Shown piece by piece: positions 7,605-15,212 of a DNA stretch of 17,143 nucleotides. Under the pieces are notes generated by a model. That model searched no databases. It saw nothing but the letters and a program-made list of their open reading frames with translations, and had not been told where the DNA came from. Position 1 is the first letter of the stretch, and each line of letters starts with the position of its first letter. The translations under genes and the position numbers were made by a program. The DNA is from SCGC-AAA076-P13 sp965656035 (lineage in GTDB: Bacteria > Pseudomonadota > Gammaproteobacteria > Magnimaribacterales > D2472), in contig CBFHIO010000015.1 in the NCBI GenBank assembly GCA_965656035.1, forward strand, positions 1-17,143, read 5' to 3'.

Positions 7605-8345
7605 TTAAAACTTCTCCATATATGGCCTTAAATCTAATTCATGGGTCCATGCACTTCTATGTTGGGTGTGAACAAACCAATAAGCATCAGCAATAGCCTC
7701 TGGTTGAAGGATACCGTCTTTTTCCTTTAGAGCATATGTATCAGGAAAAGTTTCTTTAATAAAAGCAGTATCTATTGCTCCATCTATTACGAAATGTGCG
7801 ACATGAATTCCTTGAGGCCCAAGCTCTCTTGCCATACTTTGCGCTAATGCTCTAAGAGCAAATTTAGCACTTGAAAAAGCAGAAAAACCAGAACTGCCTC
7901 TCATAGAAGCTGTTGCACCGGTAAAAAATATACTTCCACTATTTCTCTTTTTCATGTACTTTGCTGCTTCTCTACCAGTAAGAAAACCTCCAAAAGCTGC
8001 CATCTCCCATACTTTTCTAAAAACTCTTGAAGTTGTTTCTTCTATTGGAAAAAAAACATTTGCACCTGGATTAAAAATTACCACATCAATAGGAGCAATT
8101 TCTTCTTCTACTTGCTTAAATAAATCTTGAATGGACTCTTCTTCTCTTGCATCAACTCCAAAGCATTTAATCCATCCATCAGCTGCTTTTATATCATTTT
8201 CAAGTTGTTTGAATTTATCTAAATTTCCTGGTCTTCTTGCAGCGCAAACTTTATAACCATTTAGGGCAAATTTTTTGCATAGTGCTGACCCTGTTGCGTC
8301 TCCAGCGCCTATGATAATTGCAGAATATTTTGAAAAATCTGTCAT
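7605..8345 (-). CDS. SDR-fold protein with altered active site
   Basis: This is a 246-residue Rossmann-fold SDR and the first gene of the leftward chain. Fold features are present: a glycine-rich loop IGAGDATGSAL at 12-22, an aspartate in GVDAREEE at 63-70, FTGATAS at 141-147, a helix with Lys161 (SSAKFALRALAQSMARELG) and a strand ending in DGAID. The usual catalytic residues are changed. The Tyr of YxxxK is Phe157 (F-S-S-A-K). The serine 13 residues upstream aligns with Ala144 or Thr145. NNAG is replaced by NPGAN at 92-96, and the second glycine of GxxxGxG is Ala17. I recall similar sequences among proteobacterial SDRs, so this looks like a stable subfamily rather than decay, since the frame is intact. 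It may use other residues or may not be an oxidoreductase. It has no strong ribosome site. Confidence 0.8.
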   Translation of the reverse strand: MTDFSKYSAIIIGAGDATGSALCKKFALNGYKVCAARRPGNLDKFKQLENDIKAADGWIKCFGVDAREEESIQDLFKQVEEEIAPIDVVIFNPGANVFFPIEETTSRVFRKVWEMAAFGGFLTGREAAKYMKKRNSGSIFFTGATASMRGSSGFSAFSSAKFALRALAQSMARELGPQGIHVAHFVIDGAIDTAFIKETFPDTYALKEKDGILQPEAIADAYWFVHTQHRSAWTHELDLRPYMEKF

Positions 8346-8386
8346 AACATTGTTTAATTGTTCTTACTTTAAAAATTGTAACCCAA
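8346..8386. promoter_or_regulatory. Divergent intergenic gap between the two gene chains
   Basis: This 41-base, very AT-rich gap separates the divergent SDR and HCCA-isomerase-like genes. It is the only place where the leftward chain can have its own first promoter without lying in coding sequence. I see no convincing -35/-10 pair on either strand. Candidate hexamers such as TTGTTT (8350-8355, plus) and TTACAA on the minus strand have poor partners or spacing. There is also no good ribosome site for either gene, so one or both transcripts may start very near their ATG, or promoters may overlap the opposite gene. Confidence 0.4.
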
Positions 8387-8992
8387 ATGATAGTTGACTT
8401 TATATATGATGTCGCCACTCCTAATGGCTACCTAGCGCACAAAGTTGTTCCTGAATTCGAAAAAAGAACAAATACAACATTTAATTATATTCCTTGTCTT
8501 GCTGGGGGAATATTCAAGCTTACTAATAATACTCCGCCACTAATAGCTAACGCTGATGTAAAAAATAAATCTGATTATTTTTTTGTAGAAATGAATAGGT
8601 GGATAAAGAAACATAAAATTGATCGATTTAAAAATAATTCTAATTTTCCTCAAAATTCTTTACTTATTCAAAGAGGAGCGATTGCTGCAAAGCAGCTCAA
8701 TATCTTTAAAGAGTATATTGAATGTACCATGTCAGGAATGTGGGAAAAAAATTTAAACATTCAAGAAAAAGAAGTTCTTAAGCAAGCGCTTATAAACGAT
8801 GGAATTGATTATTCAGAAATTTTTGAAATAATTGAAACCAAGGAATGCAAAGATCAACTAATTGCTAATACATCCTGGGCAGTTGAAAAAGGCGCCTTTG
8901 GCATTCCAACATTTTTAATCGATGATCAAATCTTTTTTGGAAAAGATCATATGTATCAACTTGAAGAATATATAAATTCAAAAAAAGAATAG
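8387..8992 (+). CDS. 2-hydroxychromene-2-carboxylate isomerase-like (DsbA/GST-kappa fold) protein
   Basis: This 201-residue cytoplasmic protein belongs to the thioredoxin-fold DsbA-like family that includes HCCA isomerase and GST kappa. There is no signal peptide and no CxxC, so it is not a disulfide oxidase. Evidence is the first strand with FIYDVATPNGYLAHKVVPEF at 5-24, the helical insert in the middle, and the C-terminal GAFGIPTF (169-176, cis-proline loop) followed by the FFGKDHM segment. The family position that normally carries serine (in an SPN/SPY motif) is Thr11 here. HCCA isomerases act in naphthalene breakdown with glutathione, but many homologues sit in genomes without that pathway, so the substrate is open. 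The lptD sigma-E-like promoter overlaps its stop codon. Confidence 0.8.
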   Translation: MIVDFIYDVATPNGYLAHKVVPEFEKRTNTTFNYIPCLAGGIFKLTNNTPPLIANADVKNKSDYFFVEMNRWIKKHKIDRFKNNSNFPQNSLLIQRGAIAAKQLNIFKEYIECTMSGMWEKNLNIQEKEVLKQALINDGIDYSEIFEIIETKECKDQLIANTSWAVEKGAFGIPTFLIDDQIFFGKDHMYQLEEYINSKKE

Positions 8993-9018
8993 AACTTTTC
9001 TCAAAATACTCTTTCAAA
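8991..9018 (+). promoter_or_regulatory. Predicted sigma-E (RpoE) promoter for lptD-surA
   Basis: AGAACTT at 8991-8997 is followed by exactly 16 bases and TCAAA at 9014-9018. The E. coli sigma-E consensus is GGAACTT, about 16 bases, then TCAAA or TCTGA, and the rpoH P3 and degP promoters have the same spacing. E. coli lptD is a known sigma-E target. Transcription would start near 9024, leaving a leader of less than 20 bases that includes GAGG at 9025-9028 as a possible ribosome site. The call is by pattern only. Confidence 0.6.
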
Positions 9019-9041
9019 GCTATGAGGTATAGAATACTTAC

Positions 9042-11414
9042 ATGAAGAGATTACATCTCCTGCCTGTTTTTTTAGGCGCAATTTGTTCAATCCAATCAAA
9101 TGGAGAGTTTCTAGTGGATGATGTTCTTGTTCAATCTAAAGAAAATTCACTTTCATGCATTTCATATGTTCCAAACATTGGAAAAGTTAAAAAAAATGAA
9201 GATTTACAAATAAATTCTGATAAATTTCAAATTACCGATGACAAAAGATTAATTTTGAATGGAAATGCATCCCTAGATTTTCCTGAAGGACTCTTAAAGG
9301 CAAAAAATGTTGAGCTTGATAGAGATAATAAAAAAGTAAAGTTTTCAAATTCTGGAGAAATTTTTCTACCAAATTTATATTTTAAGTCTGAGAATGGATA
9401 TCTAAACAAAGATGAGAATTCGATTGCTCTAAAAAAAGGTATGGCATTCTCACAAGAAAGAAACATAGTTTTTAGTTTTGATGAATTAGAAGGCAACCTC
9501 AATAAAAAAATAAATTTACTTGGAGCTGCCATGACATCTTGTTCAAATCCAGACAAGGGTTGGTTGCTTGTTTCTGAAGAAATAGTTTTAAATTCTCAAA
9601 CAAATAGAGGTTTAGCAAAAAATATTAAAATCAAAGCAGCCGGTTCAACAATTTTTGCTTTTCCTTATGTTCCATTTGCTACTTCGGATGAAAGAATGAG
9701 TGGTTTTTTAGAGCCATCGATATCATTTTCATCAGATGGTGTTGATTTAATGATTCCATATTACAAAGTCATTTCTAATAAATCGGATATTACATTTGCT
9801 CCAAGACATATTGCTAAAAGAGGTTCTGGTGTTGAAATTAATTACAGATCGCTTCACGGAAAAAATAACAACCTCAGAAATCTCGATATTTTATTCTTTA
9901 ACAAAGATGATGAATTTAAAAAAGAAACGTTAAATCCAGATTCATCTAGGTGGATATATCAATTCAGCGATAGATTAAATTTAAATCACGCAACCATTAA
10001 TATTGACTGGTCAAAATCATCTGACGACTTGGTTTTAAGAGATATACCTGGAGATGTCACATCAATAGGCTACAGAAGAATTCAGAATTTAAATCAAAAT
10101 ATTTCTCTTCAAACAAGATTTAAAAATACAAAGATTGTTATAGAGCATCAGGCCTTTCAGTCTCTTAATCCTATTCTTACAAACGGATACAAAAAATCAC
10201 CGTCTTTAAATCTGAGATATATGAACAACATAGGTGGATATGTCTTTAGTGAAACAATTGATATATCTACATTCAAAGCTAACACCATTCACGGTTATTT
10301 TGGCTATCAAACAATGGATAACAATTTTTTAAGATTGATTCCCAACCCTGATGAGGGTCAAAGAATATTTTCAGATTTCAACATATCCAAAGCTTTCAAT
10401 TTAAATGGTTTTAACGTCATATCAAAAATTGGTGTTAAGAGCATTAACTATGATTTATCTAATTCAACAAAAAAGACTGAAAATATAAATATACCAAATG
10501 TACTTGTAGATGTGAGTAGTATTTATGTAAATGAGGAAGGTGATACAACTAATTTGCTAAAACCTAGATTTGTGTACGGATTTACAGGTTATGAAGATCA
10601 AAGAAACAACCCTATTTTTGATACAAATATAATTTCACCAATCAATGAGTTATTTATAAATGACAGATTTTCTGGCATGGATAGGATTGGCGATCAAACC
10701 TTTTATACACTCAGTATTGACTATACAAAATTAGAAATGGGAAAGAAAAAAGTATCTTTGAGTATTTCAAAAAAATATTATCTTAAAGATAGAAAGGTGT
10801 GGATAAATTCATCAATGAATCAGATGAATTCCATGAATACAATGGGCTCCATGAACTCAATGAGCTCGATGATGAATATGGATGAAGGTCCTGCGATCAT
10901 AATGGCATCATGGATGCCTAATATGAAAACAATGATAATGGGTTATGGTGGCTATCTAAAGGATCAAAAGAAAATGCCTCTTGGGGGAATTACCCTAAAA
11001 CATAAACTAAAGTCTGGTGATATCGGTTACGCCCATAGATTTAGAAGAATGGCAGGAGACTTTAATGTTGAAATGGATTATTCTGAAATTTTTGCCGACA
11101 TTGATATAAATCCAAATTTCAAATTTATTGCAAAGCTAAAAAGAGATAATAATACAAATCAAAACATAGAAAGTCTTGTTGGCATAGAGTATCAAAATTG
11201 CTGCTTAGCATTAAGGGTAACTGGATCCGATAGAAATTTTTCTAGATTCCTAGCAAAAGAAGAAATTTTATACCCCACTCTAGCCGATGCATGGGATAAT
11301 GTTATAGACATTGAAAGCAAAAGCAGAATTAATTTTGAATTTGAGTTAAAGGGCCTTAATTCTTCTTTTGATAAAATGAACAAGTTATTTAAAAACTCCT
11401 TATTTGATTATTAA
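9042..11414 (+). CDS. lptD: LPS-assembly outer-membrane protein LptD
   Basis: LptD is the barrel of the outer-membrane translocon that inserts lipopolysaccharide into the outer leaflet with LptE. The protein has 790 residues, normal for gammaproteobacteria. A signal peptide covers about 1-21. The periplasmic OstA-like jellyroll spans about 50-200. The barrel begins with the signature PYVPFATSDERMSGFLEPSI at 207-226 and continues with IPYYKVISNKSDITFAPRH. The four cysteines that form the essential disulfides in E. coli are all present: Cys39, Cys167 and the adjacent pair Cys720-Cys721. SISKKYYLKDR at about 574-584 matches a known barrel strand. It is followed by a striking Met-rich segment at 592-633, described separately. 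surA, its chaperone gene, starts 5 bases downstream. Confidence 0.95.
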   Translation: MKRLHLLPVFLGAICSIQSNGEFLVDDVLVQSKENSLSCISYVPNIGKVKKNEDLQINSDKFQITDDKRLILNGNASLDFPEGLLKAKNVELDRDNKKVKFSNSGEIFLPNLYFKSENGYLNKDENSIALKKGMAFSQERNIVFSFDELEGNLNKKINLLGAAMTSCSNPDKGWLLVSEEIVLNSQTNRGLAKNIKIKAAGSTIFAFPYVPFATSDERMSGFLEPSISFSSDGVDLMIPYYKVISNKSDITFAPRHIAKRGSGVEINYRSLHGKNNNLRNLDILFFNKDDEFKKETLNPDSSRWIYQFSDRLNLNHATINIDWSKSSDDLVLRDIPGDVTSIGYRRIQNLNQNISLQTRFKNTKIVIEHQAFQSLNPILTNGYKKSPSLNLRYMNNIGGYVFSETIDISTFKANTIHGYFGYQTMDNNFLRLIPNPDEGQRIFSDFNISKAFNLNGFNVISKIGVKSINYDLSNSTKKTENINIPNVLVDVSSIYVNEEGDTTNLLKPRFVYGFTGYEDQRNNPIFDTNIISPINELFINDRFSGMDRIGDQTFYTLSIDYTKLEMGKKKVSLSISKKYYLKDRKVWINSSMNQMNSMNTMGSMNSMSSMMNMDEGPAIIMASWMPNMKTMIMGYGGYLKDQKKMPLGGITLKHKLKSGDIGYAHRFRRMAGDFNVEMDYSEIFADIDINPNFKFIAKLKRDNNTNQNIESLVGIEYQNCCLALRVTGSDRNFSRFLAKEEILYPTLADAWDNVIDIESKSRINFEFELKGLNSSFDKMNKLFKNSLFDY
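10815..10868 (+). repeat. Degenerate 9-bp tandem repeat in lptD encoding Met-Asn-Ser-type triplets
   Basis: Six consecutive 9-base units (consensus ATGAATTCC) encode MNQ, MNS, MNT, MGS, MNS and MSS, and a seventh Met codon follows at 10869. Met therefore falls at every third residue from 592 to 610. The unit length keeps the reading frame, so copy number could vary by slippage without breaking the protein. Further Met residues (611, 613, 621, 625, 628, 631, 633) extend the Met-rich zone to 10940. Confidence 0.85.
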
Positions 11415-11419
11415 TAAAT

Positions 11420-12661
11420 ATGAAACAAATTACCTTCGCTTTAACATTTTTTATATCATCTAGTCTTTTTTCAGCAATTGAGATTTTAGACAGGGTTGCT
11501 GTGATTGTCGATGATGGGATCATTATGGAGTCTCAGGTTAATTCTGGTCTAGAAAATATAATTCAAAGATATGATCAACAGAATATTCCAAAGCCGCCTA
11601 TAGATGATCTTAGGGAACAGGTTATAGAGTCGTTAATTATTGAAGAACTTCAATTACAGCTTGCAAACAGAGCTGGAGTAAGAATTAGTGATTCTGAGCT
11701 AAATGATTCAATTATAAGGATAGCTGCTAATAATCAAATGGAGCTTCAACAATTTATTGATTACGTCGAACAGGGTGGTGAATCCTATGAAGATTTACGA
11801 GAAAACGTCAAGAAACAAATGATCATACAAAGAATTCAAAGAGGCAGAGTTGGCTCCGAAATCTCTATCACCGAGAAAGAATTTGAGTCTTTTTTAGCAA
11901 CTGATGAATCTTTGGCGTCTCTTGAACCAGAGCTATTAGTGCAACAAATATTAGTTAAAAATCTTAATCAGGCTAAGAGTGCTATAGAAAGAATCAATAA
12001 TGGAGAGGATTTTTCAGAAATTGCAAAAGAAATTTCTATAAGCAGCAATGCTTCAAGTGGAGGATTAATGCCTTGGAGAAGAGCTGCAGAGATGCCTGAA
12101 TTATTTTCTAATGCTGTTAATAAAAAAGAAATTGGTTATGTGTCTGAGCCTTTGGAAAGTGGGACCGGATACCATGTTTTGATGTTGATTGATAAGAAAG
12201 GTCCTTTGGTTCAATATGAAGATCAGTGGTTATCAAGACATATTTTGCTTGTGCCTTCAACAATTAGAGATGACGTGGCAACTGAAGCAGAAATTAATGA
12301 AATAAGATCTAGAATACTTGATGGAGAAGACTTTTCAGCGCTGGCTAAAGAATATTCTGAAGATCCAGGCTCGGCAAGCCAAGGCGGAGAATTAGGCTGG
12401 TTAGGAAAAGGTGTTTTAGCACCAGAATTTGAGAAAGTTATGGTTGAGAGTAATCTTGGAACAGTGTCGTCCGTTTTTGAAACACAATTTGGTTATCATT
12501 TTCTCGAAGTGTTGGAAACAAGAAGTTATGATATGACAAGAGACCTAATTGAAGATAGGGCTTATCAGATACTCTACGGTAGAAAATACGAAGAGGAGCT
12601 TGAAAATACACTTCGCTCTATTAGGGCTGAAGCTTTTGTTGAAATTAAAGATCTAGATTGA
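11420..12661 (+). CDS. surA: Periplasmic chaperone and peptidyl-prolyl isomerase SurA
   Basis: SurA escorts unfolded outer-membrane proteins, LptD among the most dependent, from the Sec translocon to the BAM complex. The protein has 413 residues. The signal peptide is about 1-19 (cut after FSA). The N-terminal chaperone domain starts with IEILDRVAVIVDDGIIMESQV and runs to about 165. Two parvulin domains follow: about 171-260 (LLVQQILVKN ... GYHVLML) and about 272-368 (SRHILLVPS ... GGELGWLGKG ... GYHFLEV). The second is closer to the active consensus. A C-terminal helix ends the chain. The start lies 5 bases after the lptD stop without a clear ribosome site, which suggests reinitiation from lptD. 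Confidence 0.95.
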   Translation: MKQITFALTFFISSSLFSAIEILDRVAVIVDDGIIMESQVNSGLENIIQRYDQQNIPKPPIDDLREQVIESLIIEELQLQLANRAGVRISDSELNDSIIRIAANNQMELQQFIDYVEQGGESYEDLRENVKKQMIIQRIQRGRVGSEISITEKEFESFLATDESLASLEPELLVQQILVKNLNQAKSAIERINNGEDFSEIAKEISISSNASSGGLMPWRRAAEMPELFSNAVNKKEIGYVSEPLESGTGYHVLMLIDKKGPLVQYEDQWLSRHILLVPSTIRDDVATEAEINEIRSRILDGEDFSALAKEYSEDPGSASQGGELGWLGKGVLAPEFEKVMVESNLGTVSSVFETQFGYHFLEVLETRSYDMTRDLIEDRAYQILYGRKYEEELENTLRSIRAEAFVEIKDLD

Positions 12662-13638
12662 AAAAAATCATTTATTCTCCTGGGGAACCAGCAGGTATTG
12701 GGCCAGATTTAATAATCCAACTTTGTTCATCAAAATTTTGGACAGAAATAAAAATTCCTATTCTATGTCTCGCAGATCCAAGATTGCTCATGGACAGAGC
12801 AAACAAAATGGATAAAAAAATTAAGCTCACATTAGTTGACGACCCAAAAAATATAACAGCAAACAAAAAAAATCATATTCAAGTTTTTTGTGTCTCTAAT
12901 TGTTCAAATATAAAGCCTGGTAAACTTTTTAATTCAAACGCAAGTTATGTCTTGCAAAATTTGGACTTTGGTATTGATTACGCTCTAAATAATGATAAAG
13001 CCGCGCTTGTAACCGGTCCTATAAGCAAAGAAAATATTATTTCAATAAATAAAAAATTCCAAGGACATACCGAATATATTCAAAAAAGAACTTCAAGCGA
13101 TGATGTCTTAATGCTCCTTGGCTCTGATAAGTTAAGAGTTGCATTGGCAACAACTCACCTCCCCCTTAAAAACGTTTCAAAATCAATAACCAAAGAATTA
13201 ATTATCTCTAAAGCAAAAATTCTAAACGATGAGCTGAAAAATAAATTTAGGATTAAAAATCCTAGAATTACAATGCTTGGACTTAATCCACATGCAGGAG
13301 AAGGAGGAAAAATTGGATCAGAAGAAGTCGATATCTTGATTCCTGCTGCAAAAGAATTAAAAAGAAAAAAAATTAATATCACTTTTCCAAAATCAGCAGA
13401 TACAGCATTCACAAAAAAAATGTTAAATGAAGCGGATGCCTACCTAGGCATGTATCACGATCAGGTTTTGCCAGTTATAAAAGCTTTAAGTTTTGGTTCT
13501 ACAACTAATATTACTTTAGGAGTTCCTATCATAAGAACATCAGTAGATCATGGCGTTGCTCTAGATATTGCAGGAACAGCGAAATGCGACACGTCATCAC
13601 TAAAAGAAGCTATGAGAATTGCAAAAAAAATTATCTAA
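12658..13638 (+). CDS. pdxA: 4-hydroxythreonine-4-phosphate dehydrogenase PdxA (TTG start)
   Basis: PdxA oxidises 4-phosphohydroxythreonine in pyridoxal phosphate synthesis. The 326 residues match the family length. Signatures are SPGEPAGIGPDL at 7-18, TGPISKENI at 119-127, the substrate loop GHTEY at 136-140, and three metal-binding histidines: His167 (THLPL), His212 (NPHAGEGG) and His267 (MYHDQVLP). Next come LGVPIIRTSVDHGVALDIAGT. The start is TTG at 12658, whose TTGA contains the surA stop. It places the first strand directly before SPGEPAGIGP, as in other PdxA proteins, and there is no better ATG. Position between surA and rsmA is the classic gammaproteobacterial order. Confidence 0.94.
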   Translation: MKKIIYSPGEPAGIGPDLIIQLCSSKFWTEIKIPILCLADPRLLMDRANKMDKKIKLTLVDDPKNITANKKNHIQVFCVSNCSNIKPGKLFNSNASYVLQNLDFGIDYALNNDKAALVTGPISKENIISINKKFQGHTEYIQKRTSSDDVLMLLGSDKLRVALATTHLPLKNVSKSITKELIISKAKILNDELKNKFRIKNPRITMLGLNPHAGEGGKIGSEEVDILIPAAKELKRKKINITFPKSADTAFTKKMLNEADAYLGMYHDQVLPVIKALSFGSTTNITLGVPIIRTSVDHGVALDIAGTAKCDTSSLKEAMRIAKKII

Positions 13639-14405
13639 TGAGTTCAAGAAATATCAGAAGAAAATTTGGGCAAAATTATTTATCTGATCCAGCAATTATT
13701 TTTGAAATGGGTCAATCAATTTCTCCACAAGTTGGTACAAATTTTTTTGAGATAGGTCCTGGAATGGGTGCCCTTACAAAAGCTTTAAATCGTGATGGTG
13801 TTTTCATTAAAGCTATTGATATTGATCAAAATAATATCGAATATCTTTTAAAAGAATTTAAGGGTCCCGCGTCATATGAATTCCTGCAGGGTGACATTTT
13901 ATCTTTTCCACTAAATTTCTTACAAGATAAAAAATATAGAATCGTTGGCAACCTTCCCTACAATATTTCAACGCAAATAATTTTAAATTTCATTAACTGG
14001 AGCAATGAGGTCGAAGATATGCATTTTCTTGTACAAAAAGAAGTGGCAGAAAAGATTGATGGATCTCTAGGCACAAAAAATTGGGGCAAGCTTTCTATTA
14101 AACTTTCAGCATTTTTCCACACTCAAATTTTATTTGATGTTCCGCCAGAGTCTTTTGATATTAAACCTAAGGTTAATTCAAGCTTTATAAGGTTAATACC
14201 AAAAACAAAACTTATAGATTCATCAACAAAAGATAAATTATTTAAAATAATAGATATGTCTTTTGCATCAAGAAGAAAAAATATTAAAAATAATCTAAAA
14301 AAAGCTAACATAAATTGGAATGAATTAGCTATTGATCAAAATCTGAGGCCTGAAGAAGTGACGCTGGAAAATTACTTAAAAATTGCAAATCATTATCAAG
14401 AATAG
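13638..14405 (+). CDS. rsmA: 16S rRNA adenine dimethyltransferase RsmA (KsgA)
   Basis: RsmA dimethylates two adjacent adenines near the 3' end of 16S rRNA late in small-subunit assembly. The start chosen at 13638 gives 255 residues. A longer frame opens at 13584, but its extra 18 residues lie within the pdxA end and do not resemble the family, whereas MSSRNIRRKFGQNYL fits the normal N-terminus. Motifs are RRKFGQNYL at 7-15, the S-adenosylmethionine loop FEIGPGMGALTKAL at 37-50, an acidic residue in IDID at 60-63, GDIL at 85-88, the catalytic NLPYNIS at 105-111, QKEVAEKI at 133-140, and the basic C-terminal helical domain (SFASRRKNIKNNLKKA). The start overlaps the pdxA stop by one base. Confidence 0.95.
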   Translation: MSSRNIRRKFGQNYLSDPAIIFEMGQSISPQVGTNFFEIGPGMGALTKALNRDGVFIKAIDIDQNNIEYLLKEFKGPASYEFLQGDILSFPLNFLQDKKYRIVGNLPYNISTQIILNFINWSNEVEDMHFLVQKEVAEKIDGSLGTKNWGKLSIKLSAFFHTQILFDVPPESFDIKPKVNSSFIRLIPKTKLIDSSTKDKLFKIIDMSFASRRKNIKNNLKKANINWNELAIDQNLRPEEVTLENYLKIANHYQE

Positions 14406-15212
14406 ATGGCACATTATGTAGTAGGCGATGTTCAGGGGTGCTTTAAAGAATTAGAAGCACTATTAAAAAAAGTTGAGTTTGATCAAAAAAAAGATCAACT
14501 AATTTTTGCCGGTGATTTAGTTAACAGAGGTAAGGATTCTTATAAAGTTCTTGAGTTCTGTATAAATAATCAAAAATCAGTATCTGGGGTTTTGGGCAAT
14601 CATGATTTTTATTTGTTGTATTTGATTGAACATCAAAAAAAAGACAAGTCACTTAAAAAAGTTCTTGAATCCAAAAATTTAAAACAATATCAATCCTGGT
14701 TGAAAGCCCTTCCGTTATTTATAGAAATTAAAATAAAAGACACAAAAGAAATCTTTTGGATTTCACATGCAGGGATACCATTTATCTGGAGCATAAAAGA
14801 TGCAAAAAAATTATCACATGAAGTTCAAGAAGCATTAAAAAACGATGCATCAAATCTTCTTGCAAAAATGTGGGGAGATACTCCAAAAAAATGGAGTAAT
14901 AATTTAAAAGGATACAAAAGACTTAGAACAATAATTAACTACTTTACAAGAATGAGATATTTGTCGGAGGATGGGTCGCTTAAGCTGGATTTGAAAAGTA
15001 AAACTGCTAAAAAAGGATACATACACTGGTTTAATCAAACAAAAAATAATTTAAAAAATAAAGAAAATATAATTTTTGGGCATTGGGCATCAATAGAAGG
15101 CGTTACGAATATAGATAATATAATTGGCCTTGATACAGGGTGTGTTTGGGGAAATAAACTTACAGCTATAAGATTAGAAGATAAAAAAATATTTCACGTA
15201 AAAAAACAATGA
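14406..15212 (+). CDS. apaH: Symmetrical diadenosine tetraphosphatase ApaH
   Basis: ApaH splits Ap4A into two ADP and so limits this stress nucleotide (and, in E. coli, removes Np4 caps from RNA). The 268-residue protein is a calcineurin-type metallophosphatase. Metal-binding motifs are GDVQG at 7-11, GDLVNRG at 36-42, GNHD at 64-67, SHAGI further on and FGHWAS near the C-terminus. The typical ending LDTGCVWG with LTAIRLEDK is present. The ATG follows the rsmA stop with no spacing. The apaG gene that lies between rsmA and apaH in E. coli is absent. GDVQG instead of GDVHG also occurs in other ApaH proteins as I recall them, so it does not argue against activity. Confidence 0.94.
   Translation: MAHYVVGDVQGCFKELEALLKKVEFDQKKDQLIFAGDLVNRGKDSYKVLEFCINNQKSVSGVLGNHDFYLLYLIEHQKKDKSLKKVLESKNLKQYQSWLKALPLFIEIKIKDTKEIFWISHAGIPFIWSIKDAKKLSHEVQEALKNDASNLLAKMWGDTPKKWSNNLKGYKRLRTIINYFTRMRYLSEDGSLKLDLKSKTAKKGYIHWFNQTKNNLKNKENIIFGHWASIEGVTNIDNIIGLDTGCVWGNKLTAIRLEDKKIFHVKKQ

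Noticed and set aside
9022..9045. A 7-codon open frame whose TGA overlaps the lptD ATG, as a possible leader peptide
   Set aside because: Its ATG lies at or before the transcription start predicted from the sigma-E-like promoter, so it would have no ribosome site of its own. A frame this short is expected by chance.
9227..9556. A 109-codon minus-strand frame inside lptD
   Set aside because: It is the antisense shadow of the conserved LptD periplasmic domain, with no ribosome site or family resemblance.
10904..10918. Inverted repeat GGCATC-ATG-GATGCC in lptD
   Set aside because: The short stem arises from Met, Ala and Trp codons in the Met-rich region, and there is no sign of a terminator.
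13584..13637. An 18-codon upstream extension of rsmA
   Set aside because: The extra residues overlap the pdxA C-terminus and do not match RsmA. The ATG at 13638 gives the normal N-terminus and a one-base overlap with the pdxA stop.
14424..14438. GDVQG in ApaH, where the metal-binding His of GDxHG is Gln
   Set aside because: Other gammaproteobacterial ApaH proteins, as I recall them, also have GDLQG, so it is a family variant rather than a lost site.
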